Source: Oscillospiraceae bacterium (GTDB lineage Bacteria > Bacillota > Clostridia > Oscillospirales > Acutalibacteraceae). From it: a stretch of DNA of 64,000 nt. Below are positions 36,780 to 44,943 of this stretch, piece after piece. The notes beneath the pieces are model-generated. The model was not told the origin of the DNA, searched no databases, and was given only the letters and a program-made list of their open reading frames with translations. Location: NCBI GenBank assembly GCA_015065725.1, contig SVPV01000002.1, positions 1 through 64,000 on the forward strand, given 5' to 3'. Each line of letters starts with the position of its first letter. The first letter of the stretch is position 1. The position numbers were made by a program, and so were the translations under genes.

Positions 36780-37070
36780 ATGGTATACGGTGCATACGGA
36801 CTAGTAGAAGTTCTTGGAGATATAAACAGTGTGGTTGTAGTTGACCAAATGCTCAAGACTGCCGAGGTTAATTTTGAAACCGTTGATACAAAATGCGGCG
36901 GACACGTGCTGATTTTTGTAAGCGGTGAGGTATCGGCAGTAACCGCGGCTGTTGAACGCGTTACTAACAATCCGCCCTGTAAAATTTTTAATTCTGCGGT
37001 TGTTTCAAATCCGTCAGAGGAAATGATAAACATTGTGGAAATGTTCAAAGCAAGAAGAGCTAAAAAATAA
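36780..37070 (+). CDS. BMC-domain shell-like protein 2 with pore cysteine
   Basis: A 96-residue single BMC domain: YGAYGLVEVLGDINSVVVVD, TVDTKCGGHVLIFVSGEV, AVTAAVERVTNN. It aligns with PduA-type shell hexamers without gaps through the pore loop, where PduA has KIGSGL and this protein has TKCGGH, placing Cys39 at the pore. PduT, a known shell protein, holds an Fe-S cluster with a pore cysteine at about this position. So metal or electron transfer through a pore is possible, but inferred. It is last in the plus-strand unit, with a terminator after it. Confidence 0.85.
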   Translation: MVYGAYGLVEVLGDINSVVVVDQMLKTAEVNFETVDTKCGGHVLIFVSGEVSAVTAAVERVTNNPPCKIFNSAVVSNPSEEMINIVEMFKARRAKK

Positions 37071-37117
37071 TATTTTCGCTTAAAATACATATTTATATTT
37101 GTCTATATAACATACTA

Positions 37118-37145
37118 AACCCCGAGCCTATAAAGGCTCGGGGTT
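37118..37145 (+). terminator. Terminator after the BMC genes
   Basis: A perfect 11-bp stem AACCCCGAGCC with its complement and a six-base loop, followed by ATTGCTTTTATC on the plus strand. The U-tract is interrupted but the stem is strong. Confidence 0.75.
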
Positions 37146-37175
37146 ATTGCTTTTATCTTGATGTTCTAAAACACA

Positions 37176-37211
37176 AAAAACGCGTCTACAGCTTTTGGTA
37201 GACGCGTTTTT
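37176..37211 (-). terminator. Terminator after hydA (bidirectional)
   Basis: A 14-bp stem AAAAACGCGTCTAC with its complement has an eight-base loop. On the minus strand it is followed by a TTTTTTGTGT tract. It closes the hydrogenase operon and can also stop plus-strand readthrough from the BMC genes. Confidence 0.9.
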
Positions 37212-37240
37212 AAAATCATATATAGATAAGTGTAAATATA

Positions 37241-38995
37241 TTAGAACTTGTACTTATCTCTTGCTGTATAGGTTGTGTGTAGGTCGTGGTGAGCCTTATG
37301 ACCGCCGAAGCCGTCGGTATACCACTCACTATAAAGTGCCTTTACAACAGGAGATTCGTGTGACTTACGAATAGCCATAGAAGCATCCTGCTTATAAAGT
37401 GCCTGTGCACGAACAGCCTTTAGGTCAACTGTATCACGAACGCTTTGAGGTTGAATTGGCTGACCGCCGCCGTTTACACAACCGCCGGGGCAACCCATTA
37501 TCTCAACGAAAGTCCAACCCTTCGGGTTGCCTGCTTTCATTTGGTCCATAACATACTTAGCAGCAGCCGCACCCGAAGCTACAGCTACAACGATGTCGCT
37601 ACCTGCTATATTTACGGTAGCTTCTTTAAGTCCTCTTGTACCGCGAACTGCCTCGAACTCGATTTCGGTGTTATCCTTACCTGTTAGCCAGTCATTAGCA
37701 GTACGAAGAGCAGCTTCCATAACGCCGCCGGTTGCACCGAATATAACAGCCGCACCGGTATCTTCACCCAAAGGACTATCAAATTCTTCATCAGGTAGCA
37801 TATTAAAGTTAATGCCCGAACGCTCAATCATACGAGCAAACTCTCTTGTAGTAAGTGCGATATCAACATCTGCATAACCCGAAGCACTCTGGTCATCTCT
37901 GCCGATTTCAAACTTCTTTGCAGTACAAGGCATAACAGATACAGAAACGATATCCTTAGCATCAACGCCAGCCTTATTAGCCCAATAGGTCTTGATTACG
38001 GCACCTGCCATCTGCTGAGGAGATTTACAGGAAGAAAGATGATTAAGCATATCGGGATAATAATACTCACAGAACTTAACCCAACCTGGTGAGCAAGAAG
38101 TAATCATCGGAAGTGTTCCGCCGTTCTTAATACGCTCAACAAGCTCATTAGCCTCTTCAACGATTGTAAGGTCAGCCGCAAAGTCGGTATCGAAAACCTT
38201 ATCGAAACCAAGTCTTCTAGCAGCGGCAACCATTTTACCCTCAACATTTGTGCCAACAGGCATACCGAAGCATTCGCCCAATGTTACACGAATAGAGGGA
38301 GCAGCTTGGATAACAACAGTCTTTGTAGGATCAGCAAGTGCTGCCCAAACCTTATCGGTATCGTCCTTTTCGGTTAAAGCACCTGTAGGACATACAGCAG
38401 TACACTGACCGCAAGAAATACAAGGAACTTGGTCAAGTGTCATATTAAAGGGAGAGCCGATATTGGTATCAATACCACGGTCATTAGCACCGATAACACC
38501 AACATACTGCTCGTTACAAACAGCAACACAGCGACGGCAAAGCACGCACTTGTTGTTATCTCTTACAAGGTGAGGTGTAGAAGTGTCAAGCTCATACTCA
38601 GGCTTAAAGCCGCCGAAAGCATTCTCGTCTACGCCATAGTCACGGCAAAGCTTTTGAAGCTCGCAGTTAGTAGAACGAACACAGGAAAGACATTTCTTTT
38701 CGTGTGTGGAAAGAATAAGCTCTAAAGTAGTTTTTCTTGCCTTATTTACCTTTTCAGAGTTGGTAATAACCTCCATACCCTCTGTTACAGGATATACGCA
38801 GGCAGTAACTATTCTAAAGCCTCTGCCCTCGTTAACCTCAACAACACAGATACGGCAAGCACCGATTTCGTTCTTTTCTTTCATAAAGCAGAGTGTTGGA
38901 ATTTCAACACCTACTGCACGGGCAGCATCCAAAACAGTGGAGCCCTTTGGAACGCTTACTGCAATTCCGTTAACTTTTAAATTAATCATATCCAT
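37241..38995 (-). CDS. hydA: NADH-linked [FeFe]-hydrogenase, catalytic subunit
   Basis: The H-cluster subunit of a multimeric electron-bifurcating type hydrogenase, making H2 from NADH and reduced ferredoxin. The 584-residue protein starts with a [2Fe-2S] domain (1-80) and a His/Cys cluster (STHEKKCLSC). Two [4Fe-4S] motifs (CVLCRRCVAVC; CISCGQCTAVCPTGAL) follow, then the H domain with TSCSPGWVKF, MPCTAKKFE and EIMGCPGGCVNGGGQP. The first H-motif is TSCSP rather than TSCCP. It is last in its operon. Maturases HydEFG are not in the window. Confidence 0.95.
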   Translation of the reverse strand: MDMINLKVNGIAVSVPKGSTVLDAARAVGVEIPTLCFMKEKNEIGACRICVVEVNEGRGFRIVTACVYPVTEGMEVITNSEKVNKARKTTLELILSTHEKKCLSCVRSTNCELQKLCRDYGVDENAFGGFKPEYELDTSTPHLVRDNNKCVLCRRCVAVCNEQYVGVIGANDRGIDTNIGSPFNMTLDQVPCISCGQCTAVCPTGALTEKDDTDKVWAALADPTKTVVIQAAPSIRVTLGECFGMPVGTNVEGKMVAAARRLGFDKVFDTDFAADLTIVEEANELVERIKNGGTLPMITSCSPGWVKFCEYYYPDMLNHLSSCKSPQQMAGAVIKTYWANKAGVDAKDIVSVSVMPCTAKKFEIGRDDQSASGYADVDIALTTREFARMIERSGINFNMLPDEEFDSPLGEDTGAAVIFGATGGVMEAALRTANDWLTGKDNTEIEFEAVRGTRGLKEATVNIAGSDIVVAVASGAAAAKYVMDQMKAGNPKGWTFVEIMGCPGGCVNGGGQPIQPQSVRDTVDLKAVRAQALYKQDASMAIRKSHESPVVKALYSEWYTDGFGGHKAHHDLHTTYTARDKYKF

Positions 38996-39013
38996 TATAA
39001 ATCGGCTCCTTTC

Positions 39014-40834
39014 TTAATTTTTAGATATAGCCTTAAACTTACAGTTACCAATACATACGCCGCACTTAATACATTTAGCGGTGTCGATTTCGTAAGAAGG
39101 AAGCTTATGGCCTTCAGCAATATAGTCAGTCTTTGTGATAGCACCAACAGGGCAGTTTCTAGCACACATACCGCAGCCGATACACTTATCCTTATCAACA
39201 ACGAAGGACAAGAGGTCTTTACAAACGCCTGCAGGACACTTTTTATCAACAACGTGAGCTACATACTCATCACGGAAGAAGCGAAGTGTAGCAAGTACAG
39301 GGTTAGGAGCAGTCTGACCAAGACCGCAAAGTGAGTTTTGCTTAATATAGTTACAAAGTGCTTCAAGCTCATCAATATCTTCAAGTGTGCCTTTGCCCTT
39401 TGTTATATCATCAAGCTTTTCAAGCAAACGCTTAGTACCAACACGGCAGGGAGTACATTTACCGCAGGACTCGTCAACTGTAAATTCAAGGAAGAATTTA
39501 GCCATATCAACCATACAGTTATCCTCGTCCATAACGATAAGACCGCCTGAACCCATCATACAACCGATAGCGGTAAGATTATCATAATCAACCTCGGTAT
39601 CGATAAGGGAAGCAGGAATACATCCGCCCGAAGGACCGCCTGTTTGAGCAGCCTTGAACTTCTTGCCGTTAGGAATACCGCCGCCGATATCATTAATGAT
39701 ACTGCGAAGTGTTGTACCCATAGGAATTTCAACAAGACCTGTATGCTCAATATTACCGCCTAGTGCGAATACCTTTGTACCCTTTGACTTTTCGGTACCC
39801 ATAGAAGCAAACCACTCAGCACCCTTAAGGATAATCTGTGGAATGTTAGCAAAGGTTTCAACGTTATTCTCAACTGTAGGAGAATTGTAAAGACCCTTAA
39901 CTGCCGGATAAGGAGGACGAGGACGAGGCTCACCGCGGTTACCCTCGATAGAGGTCATAAGTGCAGTTTCCTCACCGCAAACGAACGCACCCGCACCAAG
40001 ACGGATATAAAGGTCGAAATCAAATCCCGAACCGAAAATGTCTTTACCTAAAAGACCGTATTCACGAGCTTGGTTGATAGCTATCTGCAAACGGTTAACT
40101 GCGATAGGATATTCAGCACGAACATAAACATAACCTACAGTAGCACCGATAGCATAACCTGCTATTGCCATAGCTTCGATAAGTGTATGGGGGTCACCCT
40201 CCAAGAGAGAACGGTCCATAAATGCACCCGGGTCACCCTCGTCAGCATTACAAACAACATACTTCTGAGGTGCCTTGTTAGGAGCACAAAGTGACCATTT
40301 AAAGCCTGTGGGGAATCCGCCGCCGCCACGGCCGCGAAGACCAGAATCTGTAACAACCTTAATAACATCTTCAGGCTTCATTTCGGTAAGCACCTTACCA
40401 AGTGCTGCATAACCATCCATTGCTATGTATTCATCGATATTCTCAGGGTCGATAACACCGCAGTTACGAAGAACTACGCGGTTTTGTGTTTTATAGAAAG
40501 CGGTATCGTTAAGTGATACTTTTGTCGGGTCCTCAACAACCTCCTCACCTGTATCGCTGTAAACCAAACGCTCAACAATACGGCCCTTTAAAAGATGCTC
40601 TTCAACAATTTCCTTTACGTCTTCGGGTGTAACGCGGCTATAGAATGTTCCCTCAGGGTAAACAATTACAACCGGACCCAAAGCACAAAGACCGAAGCAA
40701 CCTGTCTGAACAAGCTTAACCTCTTCAGTAAGGCCACAATCAGCTAAATTCTTCTGGAATGCTTCTTCAACCAACTTACTGCCCGAGGATGTACATCCTG
40801 TACCGGCACAGATAAGCACATGTGCACGAATCAT
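39014..40834 (-). CDS. hydB: NuoF-like NADH-oxidising subunit of the hydrogenase
   Basis: The 606-residue flavoprotein subunit oxidises NADH and passes electrons to HydA. It has an N-terminal thioredoxin-like [2Fe-2S] domain (1-90; CAGTGCTSSG, QTGCFGLCALGP). The NuoF core follows, with GRGGGGFPTGFKW for FMN and NADH, GAGAFVCGEETALM, and the SLBB segment. The [4Fe-4S] ligands are SCGKCTPCRVG. A C-terminal ferredoxin has two [4Fe-4S] clusters (CIGCGMCARNCP; CIKCGVCIGNCKF). It lies between the small 2Fe-2S gene and hydA, the standard arrangement. Confidence 0.95.
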   Translation of the reverse strand: MIRAHVLICAGTGCTSSGSKLVEEAFQKNLADCGLTEEVKLVQTGCFGLCALGPVVIVYPEGTFYSRVTPEDVKEIVEEHLLKGRIVERLVYSDTGEEVVEDPTKVSLNDTAFYKTQNRVVLRNCGVIDPENIDEYIAMDGYAALGKVLTEMKPEDVIKVVTDSGLRGRGGGGFPTGFKWSLCAPNKAPQKYVVCNADEGDPGAFMDRSLLEGDPHTLIEAMAIAGYAIGATVGYVYVRAEYPIAVNRLQIAINQAREYGLLGKDIFGSGFDFDLYIRLGAGAFVCGEETALMTSIEGNRGEPRPRPPYPAVKGLYNSPTVENNVETFANIPQIILKGAEWFASMGTEKSKGTKVFALGGNIEHTGLVEIPMGTTLRSIINDIGGGIPNGKKFKAAQTGGPSGGCIPASLIDTEVDYDNLTAIGCMMGSGGLIVMDEDNCMVDMAKFFLEFTVDESCGKCTPCRVGTKRLLEKLDDITKGKGTLEDIDELEALCNYIKQNSLCGLGQTAPNPVLATLRFFRDEYVAHVVDKKCPAGVCKDLLSFVVDKDKCIGCGMCARNCPVGAITKTDYIAEGHKLPSYEIDTAKCIKCGVCIGNCKFKAISKN

Positions 40835-40851
40835 ATTTCTACCTCCAAAAA

Positions 40852-41217
40852 TTATGCCTTATCGGCAATAGTGTATTCAGCTACTACTTTTCCGCCCTTA
40901 AGGTGTTCTGCTACGATTTTCTTAACCTTATCGGGTGTCATCTTAACATAGGTAACCTTTTTATCAGCATCGAAAACCTCTACAACCGGCTCAAACTCGC
41001 AAATACCTATGCAACCTGTTTGAGATACGGTAACCTGTCCCGAAAGACCTGCATTGTTAACCTCTTCAACAAAGGCGTTAAGCACGGGACGGGCACCGGC
41101 TGCAATACCGCAGGTAGCCATACCAACTACAACGCGAATGTCCGAGCTGCCCTCACGAAGTACAACCTTGTCCTTCATTTTGTCTTTGATAGCTTTAAGT
41201 TCTGCTAAAGATTTCAT
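40852..41217 (-). CDS. [2Fe-2S] thioredoxin-like ferredoxin subunit
   Basis: A 121-residue protein of the small (2Fe-2S) subunit family found with NuoE/NuoF-type hydrogenases (HndB-like). Family markers are VVGMATCGIAAGARPVLNAF and VSQTGCIGICEFEPVVEV, which supply the cluster cysteines. It lies 17 bases before the NuoF-like gene and should carry electrons within the complex. There is no membrane segment; the complex is predicted cytoplasmic. Confidence 0.9.
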   Translation of the reverse strand: MKSLAELKAIKDKMKDKVVLREGSSDIRVVVGMATCGIAAGARPVLNAFVEEVNNAGLSGQVTVSQTGCIGICEFEPVVEVFDADKKVTYVKMTPDKVKKIVAEHLKGGKVVAEYTIADKA

Positions 41218-41243
41218 ATTTTCCTTCCTCCTTAAAGTATTGT

Positions 41244-41789
41244 TTACGAATTATACTGCTCACGCAGGTTTTCCCCTATCCACACGATAACCTCGTATGT
41301 ATTTAAGGGAACATCTTCAAGCACAGCCCGAAGCTCTCTCGTGTCAAGCTCAACCGTTTTATCGTCATAGGTATGAACAAATCTAAAATCGGTATCGGGA
41401 TGTCCTTGTATTAATGTTATCACCGTGGAAACAATGTCACCAAGCGGTGTATAATCAATGTGTTTTTTATCGAAAACGGCTGTAACCTCGGTTCCGTGGG
41501 TATCAGGATATTCTTCTATGCTTTTTGATACTATGCTCATACTGCCGCCCGTCTGCTCTGCTGCGAGCTTTAAAAGCGGGAGACCTAGTCCCACATTTCT
41601 TGTGGTTCTTGTGGTGTAAAAGGGATTTGTGACACCCTCTACTACCTCTTTTGACATTCCAAAGCCGTTATCCTTTATAATAAGCTTTAAACTGCTATCG
41701 GTTTCAAAAAGCAATATTTCTGTAAGGGTAGCCTTTGCTTTTACCGAGTTTTCGGTAATATCAAGAATATTTAGTGATATTTCTTTCAT
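41244..41789 (-). CDS. Histidine-kinase-like ATPase in the hydrogenase operon (second)
   Basis: A 181-residue GHKL ATPase without a visible phospho-acceptor histidine domain. The N box is LNILDITENSVKAKA (about 5-20), G1 is DNGFGMS (about 40), and G2 is GLGLPLLKLAAEQTGG (about 66-80). A C-terminal tail of about 60 residues follows. It is co-operonic with hydrogenase structural genes, 2 bases after the PHP gene. A kinase or nucleotide-sensing role in controlling the hydrogenase is inferred from context. Confidence 0.85.
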   Translation of the reverse strand: MKEISLNILDITENSVKAKATLTEILLFETDSSLKLIIKDNGFGMSKEVVEGVTNPFYTTRTTRNVGLGLPLLKLAAEQTGGSMSIVSKSIEEYPDTHGTEVTAVFDKKHIDYTPLGDIVSTVITLIQGHPDTDFRFVHTYDDKTVELDTRELRAVLEDVPLNTYEVIVWIGENLREQYNS

Positions 41790-41791
41790 AG

Positions 41792-42532
41792 CTACACCTT
41801 ATTACCCTTTAAATACTCAAAAACCTTTTTTCTGACAAGTGCACTGCTGTACGGCTCGTCATCAATTAAAAAGCTATCGTTTTCGTCACGCATATCACCA
41901 AGATAATGCGTATCCGAGCTTATAATAATTTTTTTACCATAAAGCTCGTATTTTTCACTGTATTCGGTAATTTTTTCAGCACTATGGAACTCAACACACG
42001 GGGCAAAGCCTTTTATATCCGGCAATGTACCCAGCACCGAAATTATGCCGTTTGCCTGCCTATCAATATGTGCGGGATAACATATTCCGTTATACTCGCC
42101 GACTATTTTCGGTACATCGTCTACCGAAAGTGTGAGTGCATTTGAAAGCAGGTTTTCTACAACCTCTATAACGTTATCCTCATCGTCCATAACCATCTGC
42201 TTACCGTAAATATCCTCCCTGTTTTTTACAGGGATACGATATTTTTGGAGAGCGGTGTCAAACCGAAGTGCATCAGACAGCTCCTCAAAAAGACAAATAA
42301 TATGTATATCCTCACTTGTAGTAAGTTCCATACCCGCAATAGCTATTATGCCATAGCGTTTTGCCGCCGCAAAAAATGCAGGACAGTTTTTTGTTGTATT
42401 ATGGTCGGTAAGTGCTACAATATTTAGTCCGCAAAGAGTTGCCATACCGGCAAGATTGTTCGGTGTGTTATCATCATCAGCACACGGCGACAGACACGAA
42501 TGTAGGTGTAAATCGTAATAATACCTATTCAT
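41792..42532 (-). CDS. PHP-domain phosphoesterase
   Basis: The 246-residue protein is a PHP-family metal-dependent phosphoesterase: DLHLHSCLSPCADDD at about 5-19, TDHNTTKNC, and the later PAHIDRQANGI, CVEFHSAEKI and SSDTHYLGDM supply metal ligands. Relatives hydrolyse small phosphate esters or 3',5'-nucleotides. Its presence in the hydrogenase operon, overlapping the upstream DRTGG gene by 8 bases, is a conserved type of association, but the substrate is unknown. Confidence 0.88.
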   Translation of the reverse strand: MNRYYYDLHLHSCLSPCADDDNTPNNLAGMATLCGLNIVALTDHNTTKNCPAFFAAAKRYGIIAIAGMELTTSEDIHIICLFEELSDALRFDTALQKYRIPVKNREDIYGKQMVMDDEDNVIEVVENLLSNALTLSVDDVPKIVGEYNGICYPAHIDRQANGIISVLGTLPDIKGFAPCVEFHSAEKITEYSEKYELYGKKIIISSDTHYLGDMRDENDSFLIDDEPYSSALVRKKVFEYLKGNKV

Positions 42533-42857
42533 TCAAAAGCTCCGTCAATAAAACCGCCGTATCATAGGCTGAAAGCGGTGAAGAAATTATATTAATCTCC
42601 TTTTCCTCGGCAGTTTTTAAAACATCTGCCTCCATAGTAACAGCCTCTGCTAAAATCACACACGCCACATCTGTAAGGGACGCCACTGCCGCTACGTTTA
42701 TATTGGACATAATAGTTATCCAAGCGTTGTCGGCTTGTGCCTTTCCCATAACCCAGCTTAATAAATCACCGATATATATACCCTCTATCTCCCTATTTGG
42801 AAGCGGAAGAGTCAGTGCTGTAAATTTGTTTGTTGCAATTAATTCCTTAACTGTCAT
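42525..42857 (-). CDS. DRTGG-domain protein (second)
   Basis: A 110-residue protein of the DRTGG type, a small alpha/beta domain also found in HPr kinase and phosphotransacetylase relatives that probably binds a nucleotide or other ligand. It starts MTVKELIATNKFTALTLPL and shows YIGDLLSWVMGKAQADNAWI followed by alternating strands. It lies one base after the sensor hydrogenase gene and resembles the DRTGG protein at 44563, suggesting duplication or a heteromeric pair. Confidence 0.8.
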   Translation of the reverse strand: MTVKELIATNKFTALTLPLPNREIEGIYIGDLLSWVMGKAQADNAWITIMSNINVAAVASLTDVACVILAEAVTMEADVLKTAEEKEINIISSPLSAYDTAVLLTELLNE

Positions 42858-42858
42858 A

Positions 42859-44124
42859 CTATTCTACCCCACTATTGTCGGCTAGTTTTAGCAAAACGCA
42901 ATTTTCTATCTTGGCGGTCTTTTTAACAACATCCTCTGCAAATGCACGGCAATTAGGTGCACCGCAAGCACCGCAGTCGATACCCGGCAGGGTATCTTTT
43001 AGACGCTGTATATCAGCCATCATACGCATAGACTCTGCCATATTATCGCTAAGACGCGATATCGGATTATAACGTGGCAGTTCGTTAAAGAAATAATCTG
43101 CAGGTATATAACGCTCATCCTCTTTTGAAAGAAGATTTCTGGAAATTGGTAAATATCTTCTAAGGCTTTGAAGCCTTGCCCTTGCTATAAAGGGATTTTG
43201 CATTGCCATAACTCCGCCGACACAACCGCCGGGGCAGGCATTAAGCTCAATAAATTCAAGCTGAGGAATATTGCCGTTTTCTATTTGGTCAAGCACACGT
43301 ATTACATTATCTATGCCATCAGCGGCAAGATAGTTCTCGTTAAAGACGGCACTTGATTCACCGCCCGAGCTTGCCCAACCTATGCCGATTATGCCCGAAT
43401 CAGATAAAGATTCAATATTTTCGTCACGCTTCATTTCCCCTATTAAGAGAAAATAAATATCGCTTATGGATACTACCTCATCCACTTGACTTTTATAGTC
43501 GGCAAAGCCGTTTTTTACATAGCTTGCTTTAGCGGGACAGGGTGATATAAAGCAGACACCTATATCTTCATCTTTAAGCTCGGGATGCTCACGCTTTGCC
43601 TTTTCTCTAGAGAGCCTTGCGGCAACCTCCATAGGCGGCAGCATTCGCATAATATTATCATTAAGCGACGGAAAGCGAAGACCTATAAGACGAACAACCA
43701 CAGGACACGCAGAGCTTATTACTGGAAAGTTAACGCCGTCGGTTTTAAGATAAAGCCTTGTGTATGCCGATACAAGCTCGGCCGCCTTAGACACCTCAAA
43801 AACATCGTCAAACCCGATTTTTAAAAGTCCGTCTAAAACATAGTCGATATCATCAAGATTATCAAACTGACCGTAAAGCGAAGGGGCAGGCAGTGCAATT
43901 TTCCACTTAAACCTATCCATAGCCTCAAGCTTGCTTGAAACGGCACGCTTTGCTTTATGCGGACAACGTCTTATACACTCACCGCAATCAATACAGCGTT
44001 CTTGGTCGATCACTGCCTTTTGGTCCTTGATTCTTATAGCCTCTGTAGGACAGTGATGAAGACAGGTTGTACAACCCTTACACTTTGAAGCGTCCAGCTT
44101 AACCGAATGCACATAGCTATTCAT
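42859..44124 (-). CDS. Sensor-type [FeFe]-hydrogenase homologue (HsfB-like)
   Basis: The 421-residue protein begins with two [4Fe-4S] motifs (CKGCTTCLHHCPTEAI; CIDCGECIRRCPHKAK). A hydrogenase large-subunit domain follows, and the end is a four-Cys Fe-S domain (DCGACGAPNC...C) like that of RnfB. H-cluster ligands are largely kept: SSACPVVVRL, SPCPAKASY and ELNACPGGCVGG. The cysteine used for proton transfer in true hydrogenases is Ala (SSACP). This fits an H2 or redox sensor more than a fast enzyme. I start at 44124 (MNSYVHSVKL), overlapping the ATPase gene by 8 bases; the ATG at 44178 is deeper in it. Confidence 0.87.
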   Translation of the reverse strand: MNSYVHSVKLDASKCKGCTTCLHHCPTEAIRIKDQKAVIDQERCIDCGECIRRCPHKAKRAVSSKLEAMDRFKWKIALPAPSLYGQFDNLDDIDYVLDGLLKIGFDDVFEVSKAAELVSAYTRLYLKTDGVNFPVISSACPVVVRLIGLRFPSLNDNIMRMLPPMEVAARLSREKAKREHPELKDEDIGVCFISPCPAKASYVKNGFADYKSQVDEVVSISDIYFLLIGEMKRDENIESLSDSGIIGIGWASSGGESSAVFNENYLAADGIDNVIRVLDQIENGNIPQLEFIELNACPGGCVGGVMAMQNPFIARARLQSLRRYLPISRNLLSKEDERYIPADYFFNELPRYNPISRLSDNMAESMRMMADIQRLKDTLPGIDCGACGAPNCRAFAEDVVKKTAKIENCVLLKLADNSGVE

Positions 44125-44566
44125 TAACGCCACCCGCCTTTGGATCAAGATACACACGCATTGTAACCGTAGTGCCAACGCCTACTTCTGTATCTATTTT
44201 CATAGTATCGGTATAACGCTTCATATTAGGCAGTCCCATTCCTGCACCAAAGCCTAAAGAACGAACCGAGTCGGGTGCAGTAGAAAATCCCTCCTGCATA
44301 GCCTGTTCGATATTCTTAATTCCGGGGCCCTTATCCTCAAGCACAATATCAACATATTCCTCACAAACCATAACAGTTGCAACTCCGCCGTTTGCATGGA
44401 TTACCATGTTGATTTCGCCCTCGTACATAGCTATAGAAATTTTCCTAATAATTTCCGACGCTATTCCAAGCTGACGCAAGTTTTTCTTTATCATAACCGA
44501 GGCCTGACCGGCTGATGTGAAATTTTCTCCGTCAACTTCGTAGCGGAAAACTAACGGTTCACTCAT
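44117..44566 (-). CDS. RsbW-like ATPase in the hydrogenase operon (first)
   Basis: A 149-residue GHKL ATPase of the anti-sigma factor/serine kinase type: SIAMYEGEINMVIHANGG (N box, about 41-58), DKGPGI (G1), LGFGAGMGLPNMKRY (G2), ending TEVGVGTTVTMRV. The whole protein is the kinase fold without sensor or acceptor domain. It overlaps its neighbours by 4 and 8 bases. Together with the DRTGG protein and the sensor hydrogenase it suggests a signalling module; target unknown. Confidence 0.87.
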   Translation of the reverse strand: MSEPLVFRYEVDGENFTSAGQASVMIKKNLRQLGIASEIIRKISIAMYEGEINMVIHANGGVATVMVCEEYVDIVLEDKGPGIKNIEQAMQEGFSTAPDSVRSLGFGAGMGLPNMKRYTDTMKIDTEVGVGTTVTMRVYLDPKAGGVNE

Positions 44567-44916
44567 TTTTTAACGTAATTACCGACCAATCCGTTTGTAT
44601 ACAAAATACCGCAGGCCTCATACATACGTTTATCGGTCGATAACAGAACCATTCCGCTCTCACGAGCCAGCTCTATCATTTCCTCTGTAGGCTGTTTAGA
44701 ACGTACAAAAACAATGCATACCATATCCATCATTTCAGCAGTGCGAATAACTTGAGCATTTACAAGTCCTGTAAGCAACACCGCTTGGTCCTTTACGTAG
44801 GCTAAAACATCGCTCATCATATCGCTTCCGCAAGCGGAATAAACCTGATGCTCCAAGTTTTCCTCACAGCAAAGCACTTTGGCGTTAAGTAGGTTCTTCA
44901 TAGTGCTGATTTTCAT
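44563..44916 (-). CDS. DRTGG-domain protein (first)
   Basis: A 117-residue DRTGG-type alpha/beta domain: MKISTMKNLLNAKVLCCEE at the start, AYVKDQAVLLTGLVNAQVIR, then MVCIVFVRSKQPTEEMIELA. It is translationally coupled to the RsbW-like ATPase (4-base overlap) and follows nuoE by about 27 bases. The family is thought to bind ligands; no catalytic residues are evident. The paired ATPase makes a regulator-plus-sensor unit plausible. Confidence 0.8.
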   Translation of the reverse strand: MKISTMKNLLNAKVLCCEENLEHQVYSACGSDMMSDVLAYVKDQAVLLTGLVNAQVIRTAEMMDMVCIVFVRSKQPTEEMIELARESGMVLLSTDKRMYEACGILYTNGLVGNYVKK

Positions 44917-44943
44917 AACGGTTATTTCCTTTTAAGCTAAAAT

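Noticed and set aside
36472..37070. Full microcompartment operon
   Set aside because: Only two single-domain BMC proteins occur; no pentamer, trimer, or signature enzyme is nearby.
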